DNA of 64,000 nt from Skeletonema tropicum (taxonomy: Eukaryota > Bacillariophyta > Thalassiosirophyceae > Thalassiosirales > Thalassiosiraceae), in assembly GCA_037178625.1 (NCBI GenBank), contig CM074127.1:1-64000 (forward strand), given 5' to 3'. Shown piece by piece: positions 26,946 to 41,218 of this stretch; positions within the stretch are counted from its first letter, which is position 1, and every line of letters begins with the position of its first letter. A model generated the notes under the pieces. The model did no database searches. It was not told the DNA's origin and saw only the letters and a program-made list of their open reading frames with translations. Both the position numbers and the translations under genes were made by a program.

Positions 26946-29012
26946 CATCCAACGCTGCGCTGAAGAACGTTAAAGGAGGAGGAGTGTGATCCAGACAGTT
27001 GGCACATGGAAGATCCATAGTTAATTAACAGAGCTCGGCCCTCGCACAACACACTTCCTTTATCATCGATGTGTTCATGATTGGTTCATTGTGGCGAGCG
27101 GGTGATTGGTTGGAACGATAGTGTAGTAGCCATGGTGCGGTGTTAGTTGTGTGTTGATGTTTTGGATCTTTTTGTGATGGTGCGACATCATCATTCACTC
27201 ACCTTCTCAATCACTCACCAACACTCAACACCATCACAACCACAACGAACCATGCTAATAATGCTACTCGTACTCGTACCAACCAATCACCCACTCGCCA
27301 GCGTAGCGTGCCAACAATTCATTGATCTTACCTGATCTACGTTAAGTGTCTTCAGCGAAGCGTTTGATGAGTCCATACCAACCTTCTGCTCATCCAGTAA
27401 AGGAAGTGTCTTGTGTGAGGGCTGAGCGGTACGATAGCGAGGAACTCTATTGACTATGGATCTTCGTCCGTACCAACTGTCTGGAACTCATCCTTCCTTA
27501 GCGGTCGCTTTTTTGAGATCTTCGACCAATCAAGCTAGAATGAATCTCATCTGATCTACAGCAGTGTCTTGCAAGGGCCTTGGCCGAGCAGTGATCATCA
27601 TGGTATCGCCGATCTATACAGCAGAGTATTTTGGAATCTCGCACGTAACAATAATTATTGTCATGGACGGTGCTGATCGTCTAGGAGTGTGTGATTATTG
27701 TATTAATTGATAGCGCTTGAGACGAGGATTCGAATGGTTGTGTCATTGTCATTGCTATCTATCTACGGAGGCCGAGCTGTGTTTATATTGGATGGATTTG
27801 GATTGTCGATCTGGATCTGGGGCCCAGTATTCAGTATTGTAGTCGGATTGTAGACCCCTCTCGAGTTGAGTCGATTGACAAAAGATCAATATTTGGCCTT
27901 GCAACTGCAACTAATCGATAGAGCGCAACGACAGCTTGCGAATACTGGTCGAATCGTATCAATCCGATGGAATGGAGAGGACAAGAGTTATGGATGGATT
28001 ACTATTACTGAATCTGAATGGTCGGTGAGCAAAGAGGGGGGATAGTGTTTACGTTTACTTTGGTTACTTAGTTATATTCATATTACATTATTACTTGAAT
28101 GTCCATGTCCATCTACCATCATCTATCTCCTATCTCTCCAACCATACCATACCTCTCAATCTCAATATAATCCACCCACGTGTTGAGCATCCGACAAACA
28201 GCCCACCAAATGATGATCGGAATCCATCATGGATGATTCGCCTTCGAAAGCCGTCATTAAGCTTAGCTTTCCTCCTCCTCCTCCGTTGCTGTTGCCGCCA
28301 CCACTTCCTCTTCCACAATCCCCCGTCTCATTGTTGATGAATGCCTCTTGCGTTGATTCCGAAGTACAGATGCAGCATGACGAGCTGATATCCTGAGGTG
28401 GTTGTTTGTGTCTCCTCTCCGCTGACGGATTGTTTGTGGAGGGCGTAGAGTTCGAGACGGTCGCGGTTGGGTCATCATAATTCAATTTCAATTCAATTCT
28501 TCGTCAATATCTTGGCTTCTCCCCGTCCAATGAAGACGATGAGTGTCGTTTTGGAAAGCTCTCATCTAGCTCTATCGATCGTTGATATTACCATGGCCAA
28601 ATATCGATCTGTTGCCATCCAATCGATCCGGTTAAAAACGGGGTAACAGTTAGAGCTCGGCCAAATCATCTGGCTTGACATAGATAATTCCACCAATAGA
28701 GTCCAAGTAATAATCCAATTTGACACATTGACCACCGCTGGAATCGTCTCCTCAAGCTCTATCGATTAGTACCATAATCAGCATTACCACTGCCGCCGTC
28801 AAAATGTCAAGGCCCTCGCAAATACTGTGAAGGACGGAGGCGAAGATCCACACTAATAATCACAGCTCGATCTCAAAAAGCGACCACTTTAATGCGGCGG
28901 GCTCCAGACAGTTGGCACCAGCGCATCCAATAATAAACAGTGCTCGGGCAGGGGCCCTCGCCAAACACACTCCCTTCAATGCAGTGCCGTCAATGATAGG
29001 TTGGCACGGACG
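26946..29012 (+). repeat. Monomer copy 14 (2067 bp)
   Basis: One extra T in gcttttttgag and one C lost in cttccacaatcc, otherwise consensus. The lost C breaks the core small ORFs in this copy. Confidence 0.95.
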
Positions 29013-31087
29013 CATCCAACGCTGCGCTGAAGAACGTTAAAGGAGGAGGAGTGTGATCCAGACAGTTGGCACATGGAAGATCCATAGTTAATTAACAGAG
29101 CTCGGCCCTCGCACAACACACTTCCTTTATCATCGATGTGTTCATGATTGGTTCATTGTGGCGAGCGGGTGATTGGTTGGAACGATAGTGTAGTAGCCAT
29201 GGTGCGGTGTTAGTTGTGTGTTGATGTTTTGGATCTTTTTGTGATGGTGCGACATCATCATTCACTCACCTTCTCAATCACTCACCAACACTCAACACCA
29301 TCACAACCACAACGAACCATGCTAATAATGCTACTCGTACTCGTACCAACCAATCACCCACTCGCCAGCGTAGCGTGCCAACAATTCATTGATCTTACCT
29401 GATCTACGTTAAGTGTCTTCAGCGAAGCGTTTGATGAGTCCATACCAACCTTCTGCTCATCCAGTAAAGGAAGTGTCTTGTGTGAGGGCTGAGCGGTACG
29501 ATAGCGAGGAACTCTATTGACTATGGATCTTCGTCCGTACCAAACTGTCTGGAACTCATCCTTCCTTAGCGGTCGCTTTTTTTGAGATCTTCCGACCAAT
29601 CAAGCTAGAATGAATCTCATCCTGATCTACAGCAGTGTCTTGCCAAGGGCCTTGGCCGAGCAGTGATCATCATGGTATCGCCGATCTATACAGCAGAGTA
29701 TTTTGGAATCTCGCACACGTAACAATAATTATTGTCATGGACGGTGCCTGATCGTCTAGGAGTGTGTGATTATTGTATTAATTGATAGCGCTTGAGACGA
29801 GGATTCGAATGGTTGTGTCATTGTCATTGCTATCTATCTACGGAGGCCGAGCTGTGTTTATATTGGATGGATTTGGATTGTCGATCTGGATCTGGGGCCC
29901 AGTATTCAGTATTGTAGTCGGATTGTAGACCCCTCTCGAGTTGAGTCGATTGACAAAAGATCAATATTTGGCCTTGCAACTGCAACTAATCGATAGAGCG
30001 CTACGACAGCTTGCGAATACTGGTCGAATCGTATCAATCCGATGGAATGGAGAGGACAAGAGTTATGGATGGATTACTATTACTGAATCTGAATGGTCGG
30101 TGAGCAAAGAGGGGGGATAGTGTTTACGTTTACTTTGGTTACTTAGTTATATTCATATTACATTATTACTTGAATGTCCATGTCCATCTACCATCATCTA
30201 TCTCCTATCTCTCCAACCATACCATACCTCTCAATCTCAATATAATCCACCCACGTGTTGAGCATCCGACAAACAGCCCACCAAATGATGATCGGAATCC
30301 GTCATGGATGATTCGCCTTCGAAAGCCGTCATTAAGCTTAGCTTTCCTCCTCCTCCTCCGTTGCTGTTGCCGCCACCACTTCCTCTTCCACCAATCCCCC
30401 GTCTCATTGTTGATGAATGCCTCTTGCGTTGATTCCGAAGTACAGATGCAGCATGACGAGCTGATATCCTGAGGTGGTTGTTTGTGTCTCCTCTCCGCTG
30501 ACGGATTGTTTGTGGAGGGCGTAGAGTTCGAGACGGTCGCGGTTGGGTCATCATAATTCAATTTCAATTCAATTCTTCGTCAATATCTTGGCTTCTCCCC
30601 GTCCAATGAAGACGATGAGTGTCGTTTTGGAAAGCTCTCATCTAGCTCTATCGATCGTTGATATTACCATGGCCAAATATCGATCTGTTGCCATCCAATC
30701 GATCCGGTTAAAAACGGGGTAACAGTTAGAGCTCGGCCAAATCATCTGGCTTGACATAGATAATTCCACCAATAGAGTCCAAGTAATAATCCAATTTGAC
30801 ACATTGACCACCGCTGGAATCGTCTCCTCAAGCTCTATCGATTAGTACCATAATCAGCATTACCACTGCCGCCGTCAAAATGTCAAGGCCCTCGCAAATA
30901 CTGTGAAGGACGGAGGCGAAGATCCACACTAATAATCACAGCTCGATCTCAAAAGCGACCACTTTAATGCGGCGGGCTCCAGACAGTTGGCACCAGCGCA
31001 TCCAATAATAAACAGTGCTCGGGCAGGGGCCCTCGCCAAACACACTCCCTTCAATGCAGTGCCGTCAATGATAGGTTGGCACGGACG
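29013..31087 (+). repeat. Monomer copy 15 (2075 bp)
   Basis: Net +8: accaaactg, a TT expansion in gctttttttgag, cttccgacc, atcctgatc, tgccaaggg, CA duplication in cgcacacgta, gtgcctgat, and one A lost in ctcaaaagcg. It also has two substitutions: gcgctacg near 30002 and aatccgtcatgg at 30301. It combines the long 888-904 form with the T form at 981, so it is a mosaic copy. Confidence 0.95.
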
Positions 31088-33154
31088 CATCCAACGCTGC
31101 GCTGAAGAACGTTAAAGGAGGAGGAGTGTGATCCAGACAGTTGGCACATGGAAGATCCATAGTTAATTAACAGAGCTCGGCCCTCGCACAACACACTTCC
31201 TTTATCATCGATGTGTTCATGATTGGTTCATTGTGGCGAGCGGGTGATTGGTTGGAACGATAGTGTAGTAGCCATGGTGCGGTGTTAGTTGTGTGTTGAT
31301 GTTTTGGATCTTTTTGTGATGGTGCGACATCATCATTCACTCACCTTCTCAATCACTCACCAACACTCAACACCATCACAACCACAACGAACCATGCTAA
31401 TAATGCTACTCGTACTCGTACCAACCAATCACCCACTCGCCAGCGTAGCGTGCCAACAATTCATTGATCTTACCTGATCTACGTTAAGTGTCTTCAGCGA
31501 AGCGTTTGATGAGTCCATACCAACCTTCTGCTCATCCAGTAAAGGAAGTGTCTTGTGTGAGGGCTTCGCCCGAACTGTGACTGTGATGAGATGATTAGCA
31601 GTAGCACCTTCGTCCGTAACTGAGTGCATGGATCTCATCCTTCCTTAGCGGTCGCTTTTTGAGATCTTCGACCAATCAAGCTAGAATGAATCTCATCTGA
31701 TCTACAGCAGTGTCTTGCAAGGGCCTTGGCCGAGCAGTGATCATCATGGTATCGCCGATCTATACAGCAGAGTATTTTGGAATCTCGCACGTAACAATAA
31801 TTATTGTCATGGACGGTGCTGATCGTCTAGGAGTGTGTGATTATTGTATTAATTGATAGCGCTTGAGACGAGGATTCGAATGGTTGTGTCATTGTCATTG
31901 CTATCTATCTACGGAGGCCGAGCTGTGTTTATATTGGATGGATTTGGATTGTCGATCTGGATCTGGGGCCCAGTATTCAGTATTCGGATTCTAGACCCCT
32001 CTCGAGTTGAGTCGATTGACAAAAGATCAATATTTGGCCTTGCAACTGCAACTAATCGATAGAGTGCTACGACAGCTTGCGAATACTGGTCGAATCGTAT
32101 CAATCCGATGGAATGGAGAGGACAAGAGTTATGGATGGATTACTATTACTGAATCTGAATGGTCGGTGAGCAAAGAGGGGGGATAGTGTTTACGTTTACT
32201 TTGGTTACTTAGTTATATTCATATTACATTATTACTTGAATGTCCATGTCCATCTACCATCATCTATCTCCTATCTCTCCAACCATACCATACCTCTCAA
32301 TCTCAATATAATCCACCCACGTGTTGAGCATCCGACAAACAGCCCACCAAATGATGATCGGAATCCATCATGGATGATTCGCCTTCGAAAGCCGTCATTA
32401 AGCTTAGCTTTCCTCCTCCTCCTCCGTTGCTGTTGCCGCCACCACTTCCTCTTCCACCAATCCCCCGTCTCATTGTTGATGAATGCCTCTTGCGTTGATT
32501 CCGAAGTACAGATGCAGCATGACGAGCTGATATCCTGAGGTGGTTGTTTGTGTCTCCTCTCCGCTGACGGATTGTTTGTGGAGGGCGTAGAGTTCGAGAC
32601 GGTCGCGGTTGGGTCATCATAATTCAATTTCAATTCAATTCTTCGTCAATATCTTGGCTTCTCCCCGTCCAATGAAGACGATGAGTGTCGTTTTGGAAAG
32701 CTCTCATCTAGCTCTATCGATCGTTGATATTACCATGGCCAAATATCGATCTGTTGCCATCCAATCGATCCGGTTAAAAACGGGGTAACAGTTAGAGCTC
32801 GGCCAAATCATCTGGCTTGACATAGATAATTCCACCAATAGAGTCCAAGTAATAATCCAATTTGACACATTGACCACCGCTGGAATCGTCTCCTCAAGCT
32901 CTATCGATTAGTACCATAATCAGCATTACCACTGCCGCCGTCAAAATGTCAAGGCCCTCGCAAATACTGTGAAGGACGGAGGCGAAGATCCACACTAATA
33001 ATCACAGCTCGATCTCAAAAAGCGACCACTTTAATGCGGCGGGCTCCAGACAGTTGGCACCAGCGCATCCAATAATAAACAGTGCTCGGGCAGGGGCCCT
33101 CGCCAAACACACTCCCTTCAATGCAGTGCCGTCAATGATAGGTTGGCACGGACG
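31088..33154 (+). repeat. Monomer copy 16 (2067 bp), with divergent block
   Basis: Carries the short variant (tattcggattctag, five bases shorter with G to C) and gtgctacg near 32065. A block of about 68 bp at 31566-31633 does not match consensus apart from islands such as cttcgtccgta. Copy 17 has a milder version of the same block and the same gtgctacg, so the two are sister units. Confidence 0.95.
31566..31633 (+). repeat. Divergent block in copy 16
   Basis: Between gagggct and ctcatccttcc the sequence departs from every other monomer except for short islands (cttcgtccgta). Copy 17 carries a partial version at 33633-33703. Sequence before and after it is normal satellite. The source of the replaced sequence was not identified. 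Confidence 0.7.
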
Positions 33155-35223
33155 CATCCAACGCTGCGCTGAAGAACGTTAAAGGAGGAGGAGTGTGATC
33201 CAGACAGTTGGCACATGGAAGATCCATAGTTAATTAACAGAGCTCGGCCCTCGCACAACACACTTCCTTTATCATCGATGTGTTCATGATTGGTTCATTG
33301 TGGCGAGCGGGTGATTGGTTGGAACGATAGTGTAGTAGCCATGGTGCGGTGTTAGTTGTGTGTTGATGTTTTGGATCTTTTTGTGATGGTGCGACATCAT
33401 CATTCACTCACCTTCTCAATCACTCACCAACACTCAACACCATCACAACCACAACGAACCATGCTAATAATGCTACTCGTACTCGTACCAACCAATCACC
33501 CACTCGCCAGCGTAGCGTGCCAACAATTCATTGATCTTACCTGATCTACGTTAAGTGTCTTCAGCGAAGCGTTTGATGAGTCCATACCAACCTTCTGCTC
33601 ATCCAGTAAAGGAAGTGTCTTGTGTGAGGGCTGCGCCGGTACTGATAGCGAGGAACTCTATTGACTATGGATCCTTCGTCCGTACCAACTGAGTCATGGA
33701 ATCTCATCCTTCCTTAGCGGTCGCTTTTTGAGATCTTCGACCAATCAAGCTAGAATGAATCTCATCTGATCTACAGCAGTGTCTTGCAAGGGCCTTGGCC
33801 GAGCAGTGATCATCATGGTATCGCCGATCTATACAGCAGAGTATTTTGGAATCTCGCACGTAACAATAATTATTGTCATGGACGGTGCTGATCGTCTAGG
33901 AGTGTGTGATTATTGTATTAATTGATAGCGCTTGAGACGAGGATTCGAATGGTTGTGTCATTGTCATTGCTATCTATCTACGGAGGCCGAGCTGTGTTTA
34001 TATTGGATGGATTTGGATTGTCGATCTGGATCTGGGGCCCAGTATTCAGTATTCGGATTCTAGACCCCTCTCGAGTTGAGTCGATTGACAAAAGATCAAT
34101 ATTTGGCCTTGCAACTGCAACTAATCGATAGAGTGCTACGACAGCTTGCGAATACTGGTCGAATCGTATCAATCCGATGGAATGGAGAGGACAAGAGTTA
34201 TGGATGGATTACTATTACTGAATCTGAATGGTCGGTGAGCAAAGAGGGGGGATAGTGTTTACGTTTACTTTGGTTACTTAGTTATATTCATATTACATTA
34301 TTACTTGAATGTCCATGTCCATCTACCATCATCTATCTCCTATCTCTCCAACCATACCATACCTCTCAATCTCAATATAATCCACCCACGTGTTGAGCAT
34401 CCGACAAACAGCCCACCAAATGATGATCGGAATCCATCATGGATGATTCGCCTTCGAAAGCCGTCATTAAGCTTAGCTTTCCTCCTCCTCCTCCGTTGCT
34501 GTTGCCGCCACCACTTCCTCTTCCACCAATCCCCCGTCTCATTGTTGATGAATGCCTCTTGCGTTGATTCCGAAGTACAGATGCAGCATGACGAGCTGAT
34601 ATCCTGAGGTGGTTGTTTGTGTCTCCTCTCCGCTGACGGATTGTTTGTGGAGGGCGTAGAGTTCGAGACGGTCGCGGTTGGGTCATCATAATTCAATTTC
34701 AATTCAATTCTTCGTCAATATCTTGGCTTCTCCCCGTCCAATGAAGACGATGAGTGTCGTTTTGGAAAGCTCTCATCTAGCTCTATCGATCGTTGATATT
34801 ACCATGGCCAAATATCGATCTGTTGCCATCCAATCGATCCGGTTAAAAACGGGGTAACAGTTAGAGCTCGGCCAAATCATCTGGCTTGACATAGATAATT
34901 CCACCAATAGAGTCCAAGTAATAATCCAATTTGACACATTGACCACCGCTGGAATCGTCTCCTCAAGCTCTATCGATTAGTACCATAATCAGCATTACCA
35001 CTGCCGCCGTCAAAATGTCAAGGCCCTCGCAAATACTGTGAAGGACGGAGGCGAAGATCCACACTAATAATCACAGCTCGATCTCAAAAAGCGACCACTT
35101 TAATGCGGCGGGCTCCAGACAGTTGGCACCAGCGCATCCAATAATAAACAGTGCTCGGGCAGGGGCCCTCGCCAAACACACTCCCTTCAATGCAGTGCCG
35201 TCAATGATAGGTTGGCACGGACG
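33155..35223 (+). repeat. Monomer copy 17 (2069 bp), intermediate block
   Basis: Short variant and gtgctacg, as in copy 16. The region 33633-33703 is intermediate between consensus and copy 16: ctgcgccggtactgatag, gatccttcg and actgagtcatggaatc. The actgagt..catgga motif is shared with copy 16 only. Confidence 0.95.
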
Positions 35224-37295
35224 CATCCAACGCTGCGCTGAAGAACGTTAAAGGAGGAGGAGTGTGATCCAGACAGTTGGCACATGGAAGATCCATAGTT
35301 AATTAACAGAGCTCGGCCCTCGCACAACACACTTCCTTTATCATCGATGTGTTCATGATTGGTTCATTGTGGCGAGCGGGTGATTGGTTGGAACGATAGT
35401 GTAGTAGCCATGGTGCGGTGTTAGTTGTGTGTTGATGTTTTGGATCTTTTTGTGATGGTGCGACATCATCATTCACTCACCTTCTCAATCACTCACCAAC
35501 TAACACTCAACACCATCACAACCACAACGAACCATGCTAATAATGCTACTCGTACTCGTACCAACCAATCACCCACTCGCCAGCGTAGCGTGCCAACAAT
35601 TCATTGATCTTACCTGATCTACGTTAAGTGTCTTCAGCGAAGCGTTTGATGAGTCCATACCAACCTTCTGCTCATCCAGTAAAGGAAGTGTCTTGTGTGA
35701 GGGCTGAGCGGTACGATAGCGAGGAACTCTATTGACTATGGATCTTCGTCCGTACCAACTGTCTGGAACTCATCCTTCCTTAGCGGTCGCTTTTTGAGAT
35801 CTTCGACCAATCAAGCTAGAATGAATCTCATCTGATCTACAGCAGTGTCTTGCAAGGGCCTTGGCCGAGCAGTGATCATCATGGTATCGCCGATCTATAC
35901 AGCAGAGTATTTTGGAATCTCGCACGTAACAATAATTATTGTCATGGACGGTGCTGATCGTCTAGGAGTGTGTGATTATTGTATTAATTGATAGCGCTTG
36001 AGACGAGGATTCGAATGGTTGTGTCATTGTCATTGCTATCTATCTACGGAGGCCGAGCTGTGTTTATATTGGATGGATTTGGATTGTCGATCTGGATCTG
36101 GGGCCCAGTATTCAGTATTGTAGTCGGATTGTAGACCCCTCTCGAGTTGAGTCGATTGACAAAAGATCAATATTTGGCCTTGCAACTGCAACTAATCGAT
36201 AGAGCGCAACGACAGCTTGCGAATACTGGTCGAATCGTATCAATCCGATGGAATGGAGAGGACAAGAGTTATGGATGGATTACTATTACTGAATCTGAAT
36301 GGTCGGTGAGCAAAGAGGGGGGATAGTGTTTACGTTTACTTTGGTTACTTAGTTATATTCATATTACATTATTACTTGAATGTCCATGTCCATCTACCAT
36401 CATCTATCTCCTATCTCTCCAACCATACCATACCTCTCAATCTCAATATAATCCACCCACGTGTTGAGCATCCGACAAACAGCCCACCAAATGATGATCG
36501 GAATCCATCATGGATGATTCGCCTTCGAAAGCCGTCATTAAGCTTAGCTTTCCTCCTCCTCCTCCGTTGCTGTTGCCGCCACCACTTCCTCTTCCACCAA
36601 TCCCCCGTCTCATTGTTGATGAATGCCTCTTGCGTTGATTCCGAAGTACAGATGCAGCATGACGAGCTGATATCCTGAGGTGGTTGTTTGTGTCTCCTCT
36701 CCGCTGACGGATTGTTTGTGGAGGGCGTAGAGTTCGAGACGGTCGCGGTTGGGTCATCATAATTCAATTTCAATTCAATTCTTCGTCAATATCTTGGCTT
36801 CTCCCCGTCCAATGAAGACGATGAGTGTCGTTTTGGAAAGCTCTCATCTAGCTCTATCGATCGTTGATATTACCATGGCCAAATATCGATCTGTTGCCAT
36901 CCAATCGATCCGGTTAAAAAACGGGGTAACAGTTAGAGCTCGGCCAAATCATCTGGCTTGACATAGATAATTCCACCAATAGAGTCCAAGTAATAATCCA
37001 ATTTGACACATTGACCACCGCTGGAATCGTCTCCTCAAGCTCTATCGATTAGTACCATAATCAGCATTACCACTGCCGCCGTCAAAATGTCAAGGCCCTC
37101 GCAAATACTGTGAAGGACGGAGGCGAAGATCCACACTAATAATCACAGCTCGATCTCAAAAAGCGACCACTTTAATGCGGCGGGCTCCAGACAGTTGGCA
37201 CCAGCGCATCCAATAATAAACAGTGCTCGGGCAGGGGCCCTCGCCAAACACACTCCCTTCAATGCAGTGCCGTCAATGATAGGTTGGCACGGACG
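35224..37295 (+). repeat. Monomer copy 18 (2072 bp)
   Basis: Net +5: a 4-bp CTAA duplication in ccaactaacactc (about 35500) and one extra A in ggttaaaaaacgg. Long variant, gcgcaacg. Confidence 0.95.
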
Positions 37296-39362
37296 CATCC
37301 AACGCTGCGCTGAAGAACGTTAAAGGAGGAGGAGTGTGATCCAGACAGTTGGCACATGGAAGATCCATAGTTAATTAACAGAGCTCGGCCCTCGCACAAC
37401 ACACTTCCTTTATCATCGATGTGTTCATGATTGGTTCATTGTGGCGAGCGGGTGATTGGTTGGAACGATAGTGTAGTAGCCATGGTGCGGTGTTAGTTGT
37501 GTGTTGATGTTTTGGATCTTTTTGTGATGGTGCGACATCATCATTCACTCACCTTCTCAATCACTCACCAACACTCAACACCATCACAACCACAACGAAC
37601 CATGCTAATAATGCTACTCGTACTCGTACCAACCAATCACCCACTCGCCAGCGTAGCGTGCCAACAATTCATTGATCTTACCTGATCTACGTTAAGTGTC
37701 TTCAGCGAAGCGTTTGATGAGTCCATACCAACCTTCTGCTCATCCAGTAAAGGAAGTGTCTTGTGTGAGGGCTGAGCGGTACGATAGCGAGGAACTCTAT
37801 TGACTATGGATCTTCGTCCGTACCAACTGTCTGGAACTCATCCTTCCTTAGCGGTCGCTTTTTGAGATCTTCGACCAATCAAGCTAGAATGAATCTCATC
37901 TGATCTACAGCAGTGTCTTGCAAGGGCCTTGGCCGAGCAGTGATCATCATGGTATCGCCGATCTATACAGCAGAGTATTTTGGAATCTCGCACGTAACAA
38001 TAATTATTGTCATGGACGGTGCTGATCGTCTAGGAGTGTGTGATTATTGTATTAATTGATAGCGCTTGAGACGAGGATTCGAATGGTTGTGTCATTGTCA
38101 TTGCTATCTATCTACGGAGGCCGAGCTGTGTTTATATTGGATGGATTTGGATTGTCGATCTGGATCTGGGGCCCAGTATTCAGTATTGTAGTCGGATTGT
38201 AGACCCCTCTCGAGTTGAGTCGATTGACAAAAGATCAATATTTGGCCTTGCAACTGCAACTAATCGATAGAGCGCAACGACAGCTTGCGAATACTGGTCG
38301 AATCGTATCAATCCGATGGAATGGAGAGGACAAGAGTTATGGATGGATTACTATTACTGAATCTGAATGGTCGGTGAGCAAAGAGGGGGGATAGTGTTTA
38401 CGTTTACTTTGGTTACTTAGTTATATTCATATTACATTATTACTTGAATGTCCATGTCCATCTACCATCATCTATCTCCTATCTCTCCAACCATACCATA
38501 CCTCTCAATCTCAATATAATCCACCCACGTGTTGAGCATCCGACAAACAGCCCACCAAATGATGATCGGAATCCATCATGGATGATTCGCCTTCGAAAGC
38601 CGTCATTAAGCTTAGCTTTCCTCCTCCTCCTCCGTTGCTGTTGCCGCCACCACTTCCTCTTCCACCAATCCCCCGTCTCATTGTTGATGAATGCCTCTTG
38701 CGTTGATTCCGAAGTACAGATGCAGCATGACGAGCTGATATCCTGAGGTGGTTGTTTGTGTCTCCTCTCCGCTGACGGATTGTTTGTGGAGGGCGTAGAG
38801 TTCGAGACGGTCGCGGTTGGGTCATCATAATTCAATTTCAATTCAATTCTTCGTCAATATCTTGGCTTCTCCCCGTCCAATGAAGACGATGAGTGTCGTT
38901 TTGGAAAGCTCTCATCTAGCTCTATCGATCGTTGATATTACCATGGCCAAATATCGATCTGTTGCCATCCAATCGATCCGGTTAAAAACGGGGTAACAGT
39001 TAGAGCTCGGCCAAATCATCTGGCTTGACATAGATAATTCCACCAATAGAGTCCAAGTAATAATCCAATTTGACACATTGACCACCGCTGGAATCGTCTC
39101 CTCAAGCTCTATCGATTAGTACCATAATCAGCATTACCACTGCCGCCGTCAAAATGTCAAGGCCCTCGCAAATACTGTGAAGGACGGAGGCGAAGATCCA
39201 CACTAATAATCACAGCTCGATCTCAAAAAGCGACCACTTTAATGCGGCGGGCTCCAGACAGTTGGCACCAGCGCATCCAATAATAAACAGTGCTCGGGCA
39301 GGGGCCCTCGCCAAACACACTCCCTTCAATGCAGTGCCGTCAATGATAGGTTGGCACGGACG
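37296..39362 (+). repeat. Monomer copy 19 (2067 bp)
   Basis: Consensus-type; no differences from copy 8 noticed. Confidence 0.95.
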
Positions 39363-41218
39363 CATCCAACGCTGCGCTGAAGAACGTTAAAGGAGGAGGA
39401 GTGTGATCCAGACAGTTGGCACATGGAAGATCCATAGTTAATTAACAGAGCTCGGCCCTCGCACAACACACTTCCTTTATCATCGATGTGTTCATGATTG
39501 GTTCATTGTGGCGAGCGGGTGATTGGTTGGAACGATAGTGTAGTAGCCATGGTGCGGTGTTAGTTGTGTGTTGATGTTTTGGATCTTTTTGTGATGGTGC
39601 GACATCATCATTCACTCACCTTCTCAATCACTCACCAACACTCAACACCATCACAACCACAACGAACCATGCTAATAATGCTACTCGTACTCGTACCAAC
39701 CAATCACCCACTCGCCAGCGTAGCGTGCCAACAATTCATTGATCTTACCTGATCTACGTTAAGTGTCTTCAGCGAAGCGTTTGATGAGTCCATACCAACC
39801 TTCTGCTCATCCAGTAAAGGAAGTGTCTTGTGTGAGGGCTGAGCGGTACGATAGCGAGGAACTCTATTGACTATGGATCTTCGTCCGTACCAACTGTCTG
39901 GAACTCATCCTTCCTTAGCGGTCGCTTTTTGAGATCTTCGACCAATCAAGCTAGAATGAATCTCATCTGATCTACAGCAGTGTCTTGCAAGGGCCTTGGC
40001 CGAGCAGTGATCATCATGGTATCGCCGATCTATACAGCAGAGTATTTTGGAATCTCGCACGTAACAATAATTATTGTCATGGACGGTGCTGATCGTCTAG
40101 GAGTGTGTGATTATTGTATTAATTGATAGCGCTTGAGACGAGGATTCGAATGGTTGTGTCATTGTCATTGCTATCTATCTACGGAGGCCGAGCTGTGTTT
40201 ATATTGGATGGATTTGGATTGTCGATCTGGATCTGGGGCCCAGTATTCAGTATTCGGATTCTAGACCCCTCTCGAGTTGAGTCGATTGACAAAAGATCAA
40301 TATTTGGCCTTGCAACTGCAACTAATCGATAGAGCGCTACGACAGCTTGCGAATACTGGTCGAATCGTATCAATCCGATGGAATGGAGAGGACAAGAGTT
40401 ATGGATGGATTACTATTACTGAATCTGAATGGTCGGTGAGCAAAGAGGGGGGATAGTGTTTACGTTTACTTTGGTTACTTAGTTATATTCATATTACATT
40501 ATTACTTGAATGTCCATGTCCATCTACCATCATCTATCTCCTATCTCTCCAACCATACCATACCTCTCAATCTCAATATAATCCACCCACGTGTTGAGCA
40601 TCCGACAAACAGCCCACCAAATGATGATCGGAATCCATCATGGATGATTCGCCTTCGAAAGCCGTCATTAAGCTTAGCTTTCCTCCTCCTCCTCCGTTGC
40701 TGTTGCCGCCACCACTTCCTCTTCCACCAATCCCCCGTCTCATTGTTGATGAATGCCTCTTGCGTTGATTCCGAAGTACAGATGCAGCATGACGAGCTGA
40801 TATCCTGAGGTGGTTGTTTGTGTCTCCTCTCCGCTGACGGATTGTTTGTGGAGGGCGTAGAGTTCGAGACGGTCGCGGTTGGGTCATCATAATTCAATTT
40901 CAATTCAATTCTTCGTCAATATCTTGGCTTCTCCCCGTCCAATGAAGACGATGAGTGTCGTTTTGGAAAGCTCTCATCTAGCTCTATCGATCGTTGATAT
41001 TACCATGGCCAAATATCGATCTGTTGCCATCCAATCGATCCGGTTAAAAACGGGGTAACAGTTAGAGCTCGGCCAAATCATCTGGCTTGACATAGATAAT
41101 TCCACCAATAGAGTCCAAGTAATAATCCAATTTGACACATTGACCACCGCTGGAATCGTCTCCTCAAGCTCTATCGATTAGTACCATAATCAGCATTACC
41201 ACTGCCGCCGTCAAAATG
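39363..41218 (+). repeat. Monomer copy 20, left part (up to the insertion)
   Basis: Short variant (tattcggattctag) with gcgctacg. It runs unbroken to unit position 1861 (ccgccgtcaaaatg, ending 41218) and then changes abruptly to retrotransposon sequence. The next 10 consensus bases, tcaaggccct, are absent from both sides of the insertion. Confidence 0.95.
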
